Assembly: GCA_001788795.1 (NCBI GenBank)
Contig: MFXH01000016.1
Location: 1-64,000, forward strand
Length of the DNA stretch: 64,000 nt
Source: Candidatus Peregrinibacteria bacterium RIFOXYA2_FULL_41_18
GTDB taxonomy: Bacteria; Patescibacteriota; Gracilibacteria; UBA1369; UBA12470
Direction: 5' to 3'
The position numbers and the translations under genes were made by a program. The notes below the pieces were generated by a model. It did not search any database, had not been told where the DNA came from, and worked only from the letters and a program-made list of their open reading frames with translations. How positions within the stretch are numbered: position 1 is the first letter of the stretch; every line of letters begins with the position of its first letter. Shown here one piece after another: positions 40,722 to 50,600 of this stretch.

Positions 40722-41456
40722 TTACATTCCATAATCATAGTCTCCAACCAGCCTAATTCTATCAACAGGCCAAACGATTACGAGCCCTTTTCCCTGTATG
40801 AGATCTTCCTCTAGAAAAGCACCTTCTTCAGTACAATCACTTACACCGAAACATCTCCTCGAATCACTACTAGCCCTCCTGTTATCTCCCATTACGAAAT
40901 ACATTCCCTCCGGAATTGTAAATTCACTCAAAGAGGTATCAAAAGCATAAGTCTTTCCATAATTAGATTCGTTTAAATACTTCTCATCAAGTTTAAAACC
41001 ATCAGGATATTCATCGTTATAAATATAGACTTCTCCATCAACAAGCTTCACGGTTTCTCCGGGTAAACCTATAACTCTCTTTATAAAAAACTCACCATCA
41101 TCACCTTCAGGAGGAGTAAAAACGATAATATCACCACGCTCATAATCGAACAAAGACCAACCGAAAATTTCAACATAAGGAATCTTATTCACGATAATAT
41201 ATTCGCCATTACCATGGACGCATTTGCCATTGAAATTATTAAGAGTATCGCACATGGAAGGACCGCTAACCTGAAAAGGGGAAAATATAAAATGCCTTAT
41301 TATAAAAACCAAAACTATAATAATTGCCGCATTTATAGCCACATCTAAAAGAAACATCAAAACACCCTTCATGGCATACCCAACCTTAGAAGACCCGTCA
41401 TACTCGACTTCGTCTTCTTTATTCTCCGAAACAGAATCTTCGTCCTCGGATAACAT
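40722..41456 (-). CDS. lepB: Signal peptidase I
   Basis: 244 residues. An acidic cytoplasmic N-terminus (about 25) precedes one membrane anchor (AAIIIVLVFIIRHFIF). The catalytic Ser is in VSGPSMCDTL and the general-base Lys in FFIKRVIGLPGE, with box MGDNRRASSDSRR near the C-terminus. It cleaves Sec signal peptides such as those of the 14865 surface protein. Extra extracytoplasmic cysteines (NGKCVHG, RRCFGVSDC) could form a disulfide, unusual for LepB. Confidence 0.95.
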   Translation of the reverse strand: MLSEDEDSVSENKEDEVEYDGSSKVGYAMKGVLMFLLDVAINAAIIIVLVFIIRHFIFSPFQVSGPSMCDTLNNFNGKCVHGNGEYIIVNKIPYVEIFGWSLFDYERGDIIVFTPPEGDDGEFFIKRVIGLPGETVKLVDGEVYIYNDEYPDGFKLDEKYLNESNYGKTYAFDTSLSEFTIPEGMYFVMGDNRRASSDSRRCFGVSDCTEEGAFLEEDLIQGKGLVIVWPVDRIRLVGDYDYGM

Positions 41457-41497
41457 ATTATATTTTTATTAGCAGGGAGTAATCTACAAGAAGCGCA

Positions 41498-41526
41498 TTT
41501 ACAAGGCAAACCTTTTTAGGTAAATT
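41498..41526 (+). promoter_or_regulatory. Sigma-70 promoter
   Basis: TTTACA (41498-41503), 17-nt spacer, TAAATT (41521-41526), in the divergent gap between lepB and the PH-domain gene at 41564. Confidence 0.5.
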
Positions 41527-41563
41527 TAATGATGTAAAAAGTAAAAGGTAAATAAAAAAACAA

Positions 41564-42133
41564 ATGATATTTGCCCATATAGCTTTCAGAGGATGCCTCA
41601 ACAGAGGAGAAACAATTAGATTTGTCGCACACGTTCATCCTTTTATAACCTACGCAGAATTTTTCAAACTTATATTTTTGGGAATCATCCTCCCGCTGGG
41701 ATTCAATCTGATAATGCCTCCTTTCCAAGTTGTATGGATGGGATGGATTATATGCGGATTGATCGCGCTCATTTATGAAATTTTTAATTGGTATCTGGAC
41801 GCATGGATAATAACCAACATGGGTATTATAGATTATCAATGGGATGGTTTTTTCAAGAAATCATCAACCAGAATCGAATACAATACGATTGAAGGCGTCA
41901 CATATAACATACAAGGGTTCTGGGCTACAATCATGAATTACGGAGATATAATGATAGAGCGAATGGGATCCGGAACGGTTGTCACTTTGAAAAACGTCAC
42001 AGCACCAAAAAGTGTAGAAAGAGAAGTTCTGAAGAATCAAAAAGAGTTCCTTCAAAATAAAAACATGAAAGATCAGACCGTTCTACGGGATTTACTGGTA
42101 AGCATGGTGCAAGATAAGAAGCTTGGGAAATAG
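41564..42133 (+). CDS. PH-domain (bPH2/YdbT-like) membrane protein
   Basis: 189 residues. An N-terminal cytoplasmic strand (NRGETIRFVAHVHPF) is followed by two membrane helices (LIFLGIILPLGFNLIM, WMGWIICGLIALIYEIF). A bacterial PH domain follows: DAWIITNMGIIDYQW, RIEYNTIEGVTY, NYGDIMIERMGSG and VTLKNVTAPKSVEREV. The layout equals single-copy YdbS/YdbT-type proteins; the function in bacteria is unclear. coaE follows 21 nt later. Confidence 0.75.
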   Translation: MIFAHIAFRGCLNRGETIRFVAHVHPFITYAEFFKLIFLGIILPLGFNLIMPPFQVVWMGWIICGLIALIYEIFNWYLDAWIITNMGIIDYQWDGFFKKSSTRIEYNTIEGVTYNIQGFWATIMNYGDIMIERMGSGTVVTLKNVTAPKSVEREVLKNQKEFLQNKNMKDQTVLRDLLVSMVQDKKLGK

Positions 42134-42154
42134 CAGCGCAAAAGCGATCTCAAT

Positions 42155-42718
42155 ATGCAAAAAAAACATATAATAGGATTGATCGGCGGTATATCTTGCG
42201 GAAAATCATTTGCAGGAAAATTTTTCGAAAACCTCGGGTCAGGATTCATAGATTGCGACAAAATAGTTCATGAATTATATAAACCAAACGGATTAGGAGC
42301 CAAAAAAATCGAAACATTCTTCGGAGAGGAATTTGTCAAAAAAGATGGATCGGTAAACCGCACGCGTCTCGGCATATTCGTATCCAAAGATGAAAAAAAA
42401 CTCCGAATTCTCGAAAAAATAATACACCCAGTTGTCCTAAGCGAATTACAAAAAAGAATCGATAAAAGCGATAAAGATGTAGTATTTGTAGAAATCAACA
42501 CCCCTGCAGAAAAATTCTTAAACTTATGCGAGAAAATAATAAAAATAACATCAGATAAAAAAAACGAAAACATACCAAGGTACATATCAAGAATAGATAG
42601 CTTCAAAAATCTGAAAATAAAACCCGATTTCACAATAGAAAACACCTTTGACCCAAAGGATTTCAAAACACGCCTTGCCTCAATACATAAGAATCTCCTA
42701 CAATCTTTTCGTTACTAG
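42155..42718 (+). CDS. coaE: Dephospho-CoA kinase
   Basis: 187 residues. It phosphorylates dephospho-CoA, the last step of CoA synthesis. Signatures: P-loop GLIGGISCGKS, FIDCDKIVHELY, LEKIIHPVVLSEL and a lid with NIPRYISRID. FTIENTFDPKDF is the usual DFVIDNSGS-like strand in degenerate form. The protein is slightly short (200 usual) and the lid lacks the RQ motif common in E. coli-like enzymes. It starts 21 nt behind the PH-domain gene. Confidence 0.88.
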   Translation: MQKKHIIGLIGGISCGKSFAGKFFENLGSGFIDCDKIVHELYKPNGLGAKKIETFFGEEFVKKDGSVNRTRLGIFVSKDEKKLRILEKIIHPVVLSELQKRIDKSDKDVVFVEINTPAEKFLNLCEKIIKITSDKKNENIPRYISRIDSFKNLKIKPDFTIENTFDPKDFKTRLASIHKNLLQSFRY

Positions 42719-42746
42719 TTACTAACTACAAGTTACCAGTTACCCC
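42711..42746 (+). repeat. Ladder repeat forming the gatB leader
   Basis: GTTACTAGTTACTAACTACA then AGTTACCAGTTACCCC, ending at the gatB ATG. The reverse complement of this wording is at 10225, and a similar run precedes ileS (23214-23244). Confidence 0.7.
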
Positions 42747-44165
42747 ATGTACGAACCAATAATCGGATTGGAAATCCACGCTCAGATCAATACAAAGACG
42801 AAAATGTTTTGCAGTTGCAATAACGACTCTTTTCGCGCAATACCGAACACAAATGTTTGCCCTATATGCATGGGATTTCCGGGAGTATTGCCTGTTATCA
42901 ACAAAGAAGCTTATTTAAAAGGTATAAAAGCGGCATTAGCGCTCAACTGCTCAATTCCTAAGTTTTCTAAATTCGATAGGAAAAATTATTTTTACCCAGA
43001 CCTTCCAAAAGGATTCCAGATATCCCAGTACGATCAACCGATATCCGAGAAAGGATATTTGGAATTTGAAGTTGAAGGAAAAATAAAAAAAGTTGGCATA
43101 ACAAGACTGCATCTCGAAGATGACGCCGGAAAACTATCGCACGAGAGAGACGGAACATTGTGCGACTATAACAGATCGGGCACTCCACTGATGGAAATAG
43201 TTTCCGAACCTGAAATATATTCGACTAGCGAAGCATCCGCATATGCAAGAGAGATACAAAAAGTATTGAGACACATAGGATCATCCGACTGCGATATGGA
43301 AAAAGGAATGATGAGATTCGACATAAACATCTCAATAAGAAAAAAAGGCGAAAAGAAATTCGGGACAAAAGTTGAAGTCAAAAATCTAAACTCATTCAAA
43401 TTTCTTGAACAAGCACTTGATTACGAATTTGAAAGACAAGTAAAAGCACTCGAAGCGGGCGAAAAAATAGTCCAAGAAACAAGAGGCTGGAATACAGAGA
43501 CGGGAACTACGGAAAGCCAGAGATCAAAAGAAGAAGCCCACGACTACAGATATTTCCCTGAACCGGACTTGCCACCAATGACAATAACAGCAGAAGAAAT
43601 TGAAAATATTAAAAGCTCGATAGGGGAGTTGCCATTAGTCAAAAAAACTAGATTCATAAAAGATATGGATCTAAAAGAAGATGATGCAAGACTGCTAAGT
43701 GAAACTCCGGAACTTGCAAAATATTTCGAAGAAGTAGCTGCGAAATCAAAAGATCCTAAATCCGCAAACTCATTCATTACAACGGTTTTAATTGGCAAAC
43801 TTGAAGGCAAGCCAATATCCGAATCACCTATAACAACAGACAATTTAGCAAATCTAATAAAACTGATAAACAAAAACGAGATCTCAAACAATATGGCAAA
43901 AACCGAAGTCTTCGACGAAATGTTCGCAACAGGCAAACCTCCGTCGGAAATAGTTGAAGAAAAAGGATTGAAACAGGTTTCAGATACAGGGGAAATAGAG
44001 AAAATATGCAAGAAAATAATAGAAGAGAATCCAAGCGTAATAGCGGACATAAAAGCCGGCACAAACAAAGCCGAAGGATTCCTAGTCGGACAAGTTATGA
44101 AAGCATCAAAAGGCAAAGCGAATCCAAAAATAGCAGCCGAAATAATAAAAAAATTACTGCAATAG
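42747..44165 (+). CDS. gatB: Aspartyl/glutamyl-tRNA(Asn/Gln) amidotransferase subunit B
   Basis: 472 residues. This is the tRNA-binding kinase subunit of GatCAB, which converts Glu-tRNA(Gln) and/or Asp-tRNA(Asn). Signatures: IGLEIHAQINTKTKMFCSC, CPICMGFPGVLPVIN, RKNYFYPDLPKGFQISQYDQ, LEDDAGKLSHE, DYNRSGTPLMEIVSEPE and HDYRYFPEPDLPP. The C-terminal YqeY-like domain ends GFLVGQVMKASKGKANPK. gatA and gatC are not in the window. Confidence 0.97.
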   Translation: MYEPIIGLEIHAQINTKTKMFCSCNNDSFRAIPNTNVCPICMGFPGVLPVINKEAYLKGIKAALALNCSIPKFSKFDRKNYFYPDLPKGFQISQYDQPISEKGYLEFEVEGKIKKVGITRLHLEDDAGKLSHERDGTLCDYNRSGTPLMEIVSEPEIYSTSEASAYAREIQKVLRHIGSSDCDMEKGMMRFDINISIRKKGEKKFGTKVEVKNLNSFKFLEQALDYEFERQVKALEAGEKIVQETRGWNTETGTTESQRSKEEAHDYRYFPEPDLPPMTITAEEIENIKSSIGELPLVKKTRFIKDMDLKEDDARLLSETPELAKYFEEVAAKSKDPKSANSFITTVLIGKLEGKPISESPITTDNLANLIKLINKNEISNNMAKTEVFDEMFATGKPPSEIVEEKGLKQVSDTGEIEKICKKIIEENPSVIADIKAGTNKAEGFLVGQVMKASKGKANPKIAAEIIKKLLQ

Positions 44166-44166
44166 C

Positions 44167-44196
44167 TTTACACAACTATCAAGTCCAAATTATACT
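44167..44196 (+). promoter_or_regulatory. Sigma-70 promoter
   Basis: TTTACA (44167-44172), 18-nt spacer, TATACT (44191-44196), with a leader of about 25 nt to the ATG at 44227. Confidence 0.65.
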
Positions 44197-44226
44197 TAGC
44201 TAAAGAATCCTTAAACAAAAACAAAA

Positions 44227-44511
44227 ATGCTAACACCAATAGACTTGCTCTACATCACATTGGCAATTGCCGCATCCCTTGTGACACTTTTTCTATGTAT
44301 AACACTGATTTATCTGATACTGATACTGAGAGACGCAAATAAGGTTGTATCTTCGGCAAAAGATACTGTCGAGAAAATAAATTTATATGTAATGAAACCG
44401 GTAAGAGCCGTACAAAACATGGGCAAATACATGGGTCCAATAATAAAGATCGTCGAAAAGAAAATCGAAGAAAGACTCGAAGAAGACGACAAGCCTAAGA
44501 AGAAAAAGTAA
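44227..44511 (+). CDS. Small single-pass membrane protein, DUF948-like
   Basis: 94 residues. An N-terminal helix (LAIAASLVTLFLCITLIYLILIL) is followed by an amphipathic helix (RDANKVVSSAKDTVEKI) and a charged tail ending in DDKPKKKK. This resembles the short DUF948 proteins common in CPR; function unknown. The 3' end overlaps the convergent tagA-like gene by 17 nt. Confidence 0.55.
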   Translation: MLTPIDLLYITLAIAASLVTLFLCITLIYLILILRDANKVVSSAKDTVEKINLYVMKPVRAVQNMGKYMGPIIKIVEKKIEERLEEDDKPKKKK

Positions 44512-45298
44512 TCCTGATCTTATTCACCAAAAGAACATAAGGGAATACGAATACCGCATTCCAAATTCTTTTTATACGCTTAGGTTCCATAACAAGCCTC
44601 CAAAGCCATTCAATCCTTAATTTTCGTAAAATCTTTGGAGCACGCGCAACTCTTTCGGCAATAAAATCAAAAGCTCCACCAACCCCGACAGCAACTCTCA
44701 CAGACGGCATTTTTTTCAAATTGCGATAAATCCATTTTTCCTGAGCAGGGCTGCCATAAGCAACAAACAGCACGTCCGGCTTGGCATGATTTATCAATTT
44801 AATAATATTATCTTCTTCTTTCAGGCTTGGAGAACCCTCGTATGCGCCAACAACACACGAACTGAATTTTTCCATAACCTCTTTGCCAGCACCATCCTTA
44901 GCACCGAGCAAGAACACTTTATAATCAAGAGACTCTTTTGAAACTTTATTCAAAAAATCATCCATCAAATCCGTACCGGTAACTCTTTCCGGAAGAGGAC
45001 ATCCGGCCTTTTTCGGAGCAAAAACCATGAGAAATCCTTTCACAAAACCATTTACAAGCGATCTGCGTTCACCAAGACTTGCCGCCCATAAAACACCATT
45101 GCCATCTGCAATACTAAGAGAAGCTCTATTCAAAACCTGACGATATTTATCATCTTTCCGAGATATCAAAAGTATCTCCGGATTAGGAGTTACAATCTGA
45201 TGTTGACCTTCGCGAAGCAAGAAAAACATCTTATCAAGCGCCTCCTTTTGAGTAACGGAATCAAACTTCACACCCATTACTTTTACCTCTTTTGCCAT
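44495..45298 (-). CDS. WecG/TagA/CpsF family glycosyltransferase
   Basis: 267 residues. Signatures of the TagA fold (GT26): VTPNPEILLISRKDDKYR, SIADGNGVLWAA, ERVTGTDLM, FLLGAKDGAGKEV, PDVLFVAYGSPAQEKWI, VGVGGAFDFIAERVARAPK and LRIEWLWRLVMEPKRIKR. It transfers ManNAc-like sugars to undecaprenyl-linked GlcNAc during surface-polymer synthesis. Its start overlaps the Trm9-like gene by 38 nt on the same strand. Confidence 0.93.
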   Translation of the reverse strand: MAKEVKVMGVKFDSVTQKEALDKMFFLLREGQHQIVTPNPEILLISRKDDKYRQVLNRASLSIADGNGVLWAASLGERRSLVNGFVKGFLMVFAPKKAGCPLPERVTGTDLMDDFLNKVSKESLDYKVFLLGAKDGAGKEVMEKFSSCVVGAYEGSPSLKEEDNIIKLINHAKPDVLFVAYGSPAQEKWIYRNLKKMPSVRVAVGVGGAFDFIAERVARAPKILRKLRIEWLWRLVMEPKRIKRIWNAVFVFPYVLLVNKIRITFSS

Positions 45299-45971
45299 TT
45301 TTAGAGAAAATTATTACGAAATTCTTTTTACTTGGAGATAACGACACGTTTTCGAGCTGTAAACCACTCTTCTGGAACAGATTCACAAGCTCATGTTGAG
45401 TAAACGCATGGTAGTATCTCTTAACCTTCTTACCCCATGTAATAAAAAAGTCATGCCTATCGTATTTACCAAAACTGAACAAAAAACGCAATAAGGACTT
45501 GATATAAGCCAAAAAATACCTTTTCTGCCATAAATTCCAAACCAAAAAAACGCCAACTCCTCCATCCTTCATAACTCTCGAAACCTCATCTAACGCCTCA
45601 ACTCTTAACTTACGAGATGGTATGTGGTGAAAAACCGCAACGCTAAGCACTAAATCAAATTCGCAATTGGAGTAAGGAAGAGCCAAAAAATCACCGATCT
45701 TAAAGAAAGAACCCTTCTTTTTAGCAATTTCTATAAATTTCTCATTATTATCGACACCTTTATAGCTAATACGCGCTTTTTCATTCAAATAATCCAAAAG
45801 CCGCCCGTTTCCACATCCTATATCGAGAATTTCATATCCATCCTTCAAATACTTATCGAAAACCGAGAAATCCTCCCAGTTCCCACGTCTTGTCATATCA
45901 AAATCAGAAGCTATAAGCGCATAATCTCGCTTCACTTTTTCCAACAATTGTTTTGCAGTAGACTCCTTCAT
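45261..45971 (-). CDS. SAM-dependent methyltransferase, Trm9/ALKBH8-like
   Basis: 236 residues. Class I methyltransferase motifs: ILDIGCGNGRLLDYL (SAM loop), YKGVDNNEKFIEIA and FDLVLSVAVFHHIPS. Beyond the generic fold, several stretches match yeast Trm9: DYALIASDFDMTRRGNW at the N-terminus, LPYSNCEFDLVLSVAVFHH with RKLRVEALDEVSRVMKDGG, and KRYYHAFTQHELVNLFQKSG near the end. Trm9 methylates the carboxymethyl group that Elongator (Elp3) installs on wobble U34 of tRNA. Here the gene is divergent from elp3 with only 34 nt between, strongly supporting a shared pathway. The enzymatic assignment is inference from motifs and context. Confidence 0.78.
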   Translation of the reverse strand: MKESTAKQLLEKVKRDYALIASDFDMTRRGNWEDFSVFDKYLKDGYEILDIGCGNGRLLDYLNEKARISYKGVDNNEKFIEIAKKKGSFFKIGDFLALPYSNCEFDLVLSVAVFHHIPSRKLRVEALDEVSRVMKDGGVGVFLVWNLWQKRYFLAYIKSLLRFLFSFGKYDRHDFFITWGKKVKRYYHAFTQHELVNLFQKSGLQLENVSLSPSKKNFVIIFSKNGKRGKSNGCEV

Positions 45972-45991
45972 AAGATAGATTAATCGAAGAA

Positions 45992-45999
45992 ATTATACA
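45992..45999. promoter_or_regulatory. Overlapping divergent -10 boxes of the trm9-like gene and elp3
   Basis: ATTATACA contains TATAAT on the reverse strand (45992-45997, 20 nt before the methyltransferase ATG) and TATACA on the forward strand (45994-45999, 6 nt before the elp3 ATG). The two promoters would compete for polymerase. -35 boxes are weak. Confidence 0.45.
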
Positions 46000-46005
46000 T
46001 TTATC

Positions 46006-47574
46006 ATGCGAAACGAAAAGCTTTTACTGGAAATACTGAAAACAGCAATAGAAGAACGTCCGAAAGATGCAAAAGAGTTTCAGCGAATAAAAAACAGATT
46101 TTCAGGCGAACTTCAATCTTATTCGGCATCCAATTACGAACTGAATAAGTTCTATCAGGAAGCCGTAAAAAAAGGATTGCTGAAAGATGATCAAGCAATA
46201 AAAAAACTCATAAAAAAACGTACCGTAAGGTCATTATCAGGAGTCGCGATAATAACAGTACTGACTAAGCCATATCCATGCCCGGGAAAATGTGTATTTT
46301 GCCCAAACGAGAAAGGTATGCCAAAAAGCTACCTCTCAAATGAACCGGCGGCAATGAGAGCCCTACTTAACGACTTCGACCCAACCAAACAGATAGGGAA
46401 ACGATTGATAAGCTTGAAAAACCAAGGCCATCCAACAGACAAAATAGAGCTCATAGTACTTGGTGGAACTTTCTCTTTTTATCCAAAAAGATACCAAAAA
46501 GACTTCATAAGAAAATGTTTCAACGCCCTAAACGAAGGAGCGCCCGAAAAAACACTTGCACTGGCTCAGAAAAAGAATGAAAAAGCACTCCACAGGGTCG
46601 TTGGCCTAAGCCTTGAAACAAGACCGGACTTCGTCACAAAAGACGAAATTAGGTGGCTCAGAGAGCTGGGATGCACCAAGATTCAACTAGGGGTACAACA
46701 TCTGGACAACGAAATCCTTAAATATGTTAAACGCGGACACCTGAAAGAAGACTCAATTCGCGCGATTAAGCTTGCAAGAGACGCAGGCCTAAAAATCTGC
46801 CTGCACATAATGCCGAACCTACCGGGCAGCACACCTGCAAAGGATATAGAAGTTTTTAAGGAACTATTTGGCAACCAAGATTTTCGACCTGATTATCTCA
46901 AGATATATCCATGCACAGTCACTCCGTTTAGCGAACTAGAAACATGGTTCAAGAAAGGCAAATACAAGAGTTATACCGATAAAGAGTTACGAGATTTGAT
47001 AGTAAAAATAAAAGCACTGATTCCGGAATATGTAAGAATCGAACGACTTGTCCGCGACATACCGGGAGAAAGCATCCTTGAAGGAAGTCGAGTTACAAAC
47101 CTTAGACAAGAATTACAAAGGGAATATCCGAATATGAATTGCCGCTGCATACGTTGCCGCGAAATAAAAGGAGAAGAAATAGACCCGTCAAAGCTGGAAC
47201 TTAAGATTGAAGAGTTCGAAGCATCGAATGGAAGAGACTTTTTCATCTCTTATAACCAAAACGACAAAATCTGCTCGCTCTTAAGATTAAGATTTCCCTC
47301 ATTAGATCAAGTTGTTCCGGAAATAGATCCACATACAACTTCAATAATCCGCGAAGTACACACTTACGGTTCCCAACTAAAAATCGACAAAGAAAGCAGG
47401 GGAGAGGCGCAGCACATCGGACTTGGCAAGAAACTCATACTAAAAGCGGAGGAAATCTCGCGCAAAAACGGATATAAACGCATAGCGGTAATAAGCAGTA
47501 TCGGAACAAGAGAATACTATAAAAAATGGGGATTTAAGCTGAAAGGGACTTATATGGTGAAAAATCTAGGCTGA
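46006..47574 (+). CDS. elp3: Elp3-type tRNA uridine(34) modification enzyme (radical SAM + GNAT)
   Basis: 522 residues. The N-terminal tRNA-binding region is followed by a radical SAM domain with PYPCPGKCVFCPNE (Fe-S cysteines), VLGGTFSFYPKRYQKDFI, SLETRPDF and IQLGVQHLDNEILKYVKRGH. A zinc-binding linker NCRCIRCREI follows, then a C-terminal acetyltransferase domain (VREVHTYG-like REVHTYGSQL, HIGLGKKLILKAEEISRKNG, EYYKKWGFKLKGTYMVK). It makes 5-carboxymethyl-U34 from acetyl-CoA; bacterial homologues such as the Dehalococcoides enzyme are known. Stop is TGA. The gene is predicted leaderless. Confidence 0.95.
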   Translation: MRNEKLLLEILKTAIEERPKDAKEFQRIKNRFSGELQSYSASNYELNKFYQEAVKKGLLKDDQAIKKLIKKRTVRSLSGVAIITVLTKPYPCPGKCVFCPNEKGMPKSYLSNEPAAMRALLNDFDPTKQIGKRLISLKNQGHPTDKIELIVLGGTFSFYPKRYQKDFIRKCFNALNEGAPEKTLALAQKKNEKALHRVVGLSLETRPDFVTKDEIRWLRELGCTKIQLGVQHLDNEILKYVKRGHLKEDSIRAIKLARDAGLKICLHIMPNLPGSTPAKDIEVFKELFGNQDFRPDYLKIYPCTVTPFSELETWFKKGKYKSYTDKELRDLIVKIKALIPEYVRIERLVRDIPGESILEGSRVTNLRQELQREYPNMNCRCIRCREIKGEEIDPSKLELKIEEFEASNGRDFFISYNQNDKICSLLRLRFPSLDQVVPEIDPHTTSIIREVHTYGSQLKIDKESRGEAQHIGLGKKLILKAEEISRKNGYKRIAVISSIGTREYYKKWGFKLKGTYMVKNLG

Positions 47575-47578
47575 CGGA

Positions 47579-47607
47579 TTGCAAAAACAACCAAAAAGTG
47601 GTAAAAT
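47579..47607 (+). promoter_or_regulatory. Promoter of the giant gene
   Basis: TTGCAA (47579-47584), 17-nt spacer ending in TGG, TAAAAT (47602-47607), which is an extended -10. The leader to the ATG at 47630 is about 15 nt. Confidence 0.7.
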
Positions 47608-47629
47608 TACAAGATATAAAAATAAAAAA

Positions 47630-50600
47630 ATGCCACTTTTCAAAGAAAACAGACTGGTTTTTAAAGCTCCACAGCAAAAAGGTAAATCTGTTGAAGTTCC
47701 AAAAGAAGGTTCTGGCGAATCAAAGGAATCAAGTTTTCAAGAAGAAAGAAGAAGTCTTCTACTTGATACCATTGCCGAAAATATAGAAAAAAAAGACATA
47801 TTGAAAGAGGCTGGCAAAAGCAGAGCTGAACAAATAGAACTGGTTACAACAATAGACCTAGATAAGACTGAAAAAGAACAACAGTCCAATATAGACACGA
47901 TGGAAGGATTTTTACTTACCGGACTGCCAAAATTATTTGAAGCCGGAATCAAAATAGAAAAACTGACAGACGTACCAACTGCAATAGAACAAATAAATGA
48001 AAAAACAGCTGAAAAACTAGATCCGTACGGAGAAGTTCAGTCAATGATAGTACTGAGAAAAATTGCAAGCAATCCTTCATGCAAATTAGGAACTTCATGG
48101 GAATTTGAGAAGAAGATATTACCAAAAATCAAGGAGGACTACGAAAGAGCGGTTAAATTACGAGATACAAAAGTCGAAGATGTAAAAGAAGAGGAACCAA
48201 AAGACTTTTTCGGCAAAATGATAAAATGGATAAAAGACAATAAAAAAGCTGTTATAGGAGCTGTAGCTCTGGCTGGAGCAATAGGAGCAGGCGTATATGT
48301 TTACAAGAAAATCAAAAACAAAACAGATTCAAATCTCATAAAATTCGGCGCAACAGGATTGAGTGCCATAAGCACCGGCCTTGTACTTGGATCAATACTT
48401 GGAACAGATGGATGGAAAGAATGGATTAACGAAAAACTTGGAACAAATTTCGCGCTTACAAACATTCTCGAAGCAATTCCATACCTTTTCAAAGGAGAAT
48501 TCGTAAAAGCTTGGGAAATTCTGAGAAGAGGCGAAGTGGAAATCGATCCGGTATCAAAACTTATAGCCAAACGTCTTGATATAGATGCGGAGAAAGTAGC
48601 ACTTCTAAGAGATCAGGATCTTGATAAATTTATGAGCAAAGGGAACGAACTTTTAACAAAAACCATCGAAACCGGAACAGAAATAGGAACATCTATCCTG
48701 TCTGTGATTTCACCATCAAAAGAACAAACATTCATCGGTGAAAATCTAGAAGAAAAAGATAAGTTGGTAAAAGCTGAAAAAGCATTAATAGAGTATTTCA
48801 AAAGACCGGATATAGAAAAAGCAATTTCGGAAATGTCTCCAAAACCAAAAACAATAGGAGAATTACTGGACGAATTATCAAGACAAGGCTATCTAAATAC
48901 TGCCGGAGTCGCCGCAGCTCCAAGAACACCTGACGAATCAAAAGATTCCAAAGAAAAACCGGAAGATCAAGAGCTTGGAATATTTGTAGATGGAGGAAGC
49001 TGGGAAAGATTCAAAGATCTCGGAACAGATCATTTCCCAAAAACAGCAGAGCATTTGGGAAGCTTCATCGAAAGCCCAGGTAAAAGCTTAATAAGCATGG
49101 ATTTTTATTCAGGATTGATTACTTCGGTAAAAGAAGATGGAGGAGCTTTAATGTCGATAGGCGGAATCCTTTATTTGGTAAAAGATGGATATACATTTTT
49201 TGCTCTCGGCTCATCTGAAATAATTTTAAATTCGCTTAAAGAACTTGGCGAAGCGTTCATGTTTGAAGACGAATCCTATCTTGATGCCGGAAAAAGCTGG
49301 GTAAAAGACAGCATGGGATTTGTTGTAATAATGTCAGCCTTTAGAATAACAACAGGGTTAGCAGAAGCTATTTACAATAACATAAAACATTCGGAAGCAG
49401 GCAAGCAAAGACCAATAATCAGAAGTATTGGAAGAGGCGCGTTGCAAGGCACATTGGAAGGCATAGCCATGCCTGTAACGGTAGTAAAAGCACACGTATT
49501 CGGCGGTCAAGCCTCATATAGATTTATAAAAGATACAAAACTTGGACGAGATATTGCGGCGGCAGATGAAGCCCTGAAAACGCTTACGAGGAATGGTATT
49601 TCAACGGAATCAGATCAGTTTAGATCTGCCGTAGAAACAGCAAGTTCTGCAAAAATGCAAAGACTTAGATTCTATGCGGAAATATATAAGAAATATAACG
49701 ACATATACGAACAAACCAGAGGATTAAGCCTATCAAACCCCGGTAAAAAAGCATGGGCGGAAGCGAATCTGGCAAGAATCGAATCATTAAGGAAGTCATA
49801 CGCATTAAAATTTTCAAAATTATACGGGGAAATGCATCAAGCAGGACTATTACCTGAAGAGTTTGAAGCAATCAACGAAGATATGTCAAAAGAGAATCCA
49901 AGCAAGGTAAAAACACACACGGAAAAAATCATCGAATTGGCAAGACAAAAAGAAGCACAAGCTAGGGAAACAAGAATCACTGAGCGTACTCAAGAAATCA
50001 GGAAACTAAGAAAAAGTGGCAAACTAAACGAATCGGGAATAAAAGGATTATCGAATATAAATACCGATGAAATCCTTGAATCTAGGGGAATAGATCCGAA
50101 CAGTACTAGAGCGGAAGCCTATTTGGAAGAATGGGATAAACGCATGGCTGAACAAATGGAAACAGGACGTAGTGTGAATCCAAGACTCGATTTCAAATTT
50201 GAAGGCGCAAAGCCATCTATAGAGTTGAGAATTGGAAAATCCGGACAAATGACAGCGAGATACCTTGGCACAGAAATACCTATGGAAGGAATCAAAGAAT
50301 CGGCAATCACAAATCCAACACTAGCAGAACTCGCTGATGTTAGAGCTCAATGTGAAGCAAAATGGAAACTTACAGCGGAAGCCCTAACTCAAGCGGATTA
50401 TGTTTATAAAAACGGAAAATTCGAATTAACATTAAACGGACAAGAACTTCCGGAAGGAATTCTTGATGGAGCGGATAGTATAGAAGCGGCAACAAAGAGA
50501 TATGTACAAGCATTGGAAGACGGGGGGATGGAAGTGCCAAAAGATTTCGTCAGAAATATGGCTAAATATGGAACATGCATCCCACAATTGGAAATAGCTC

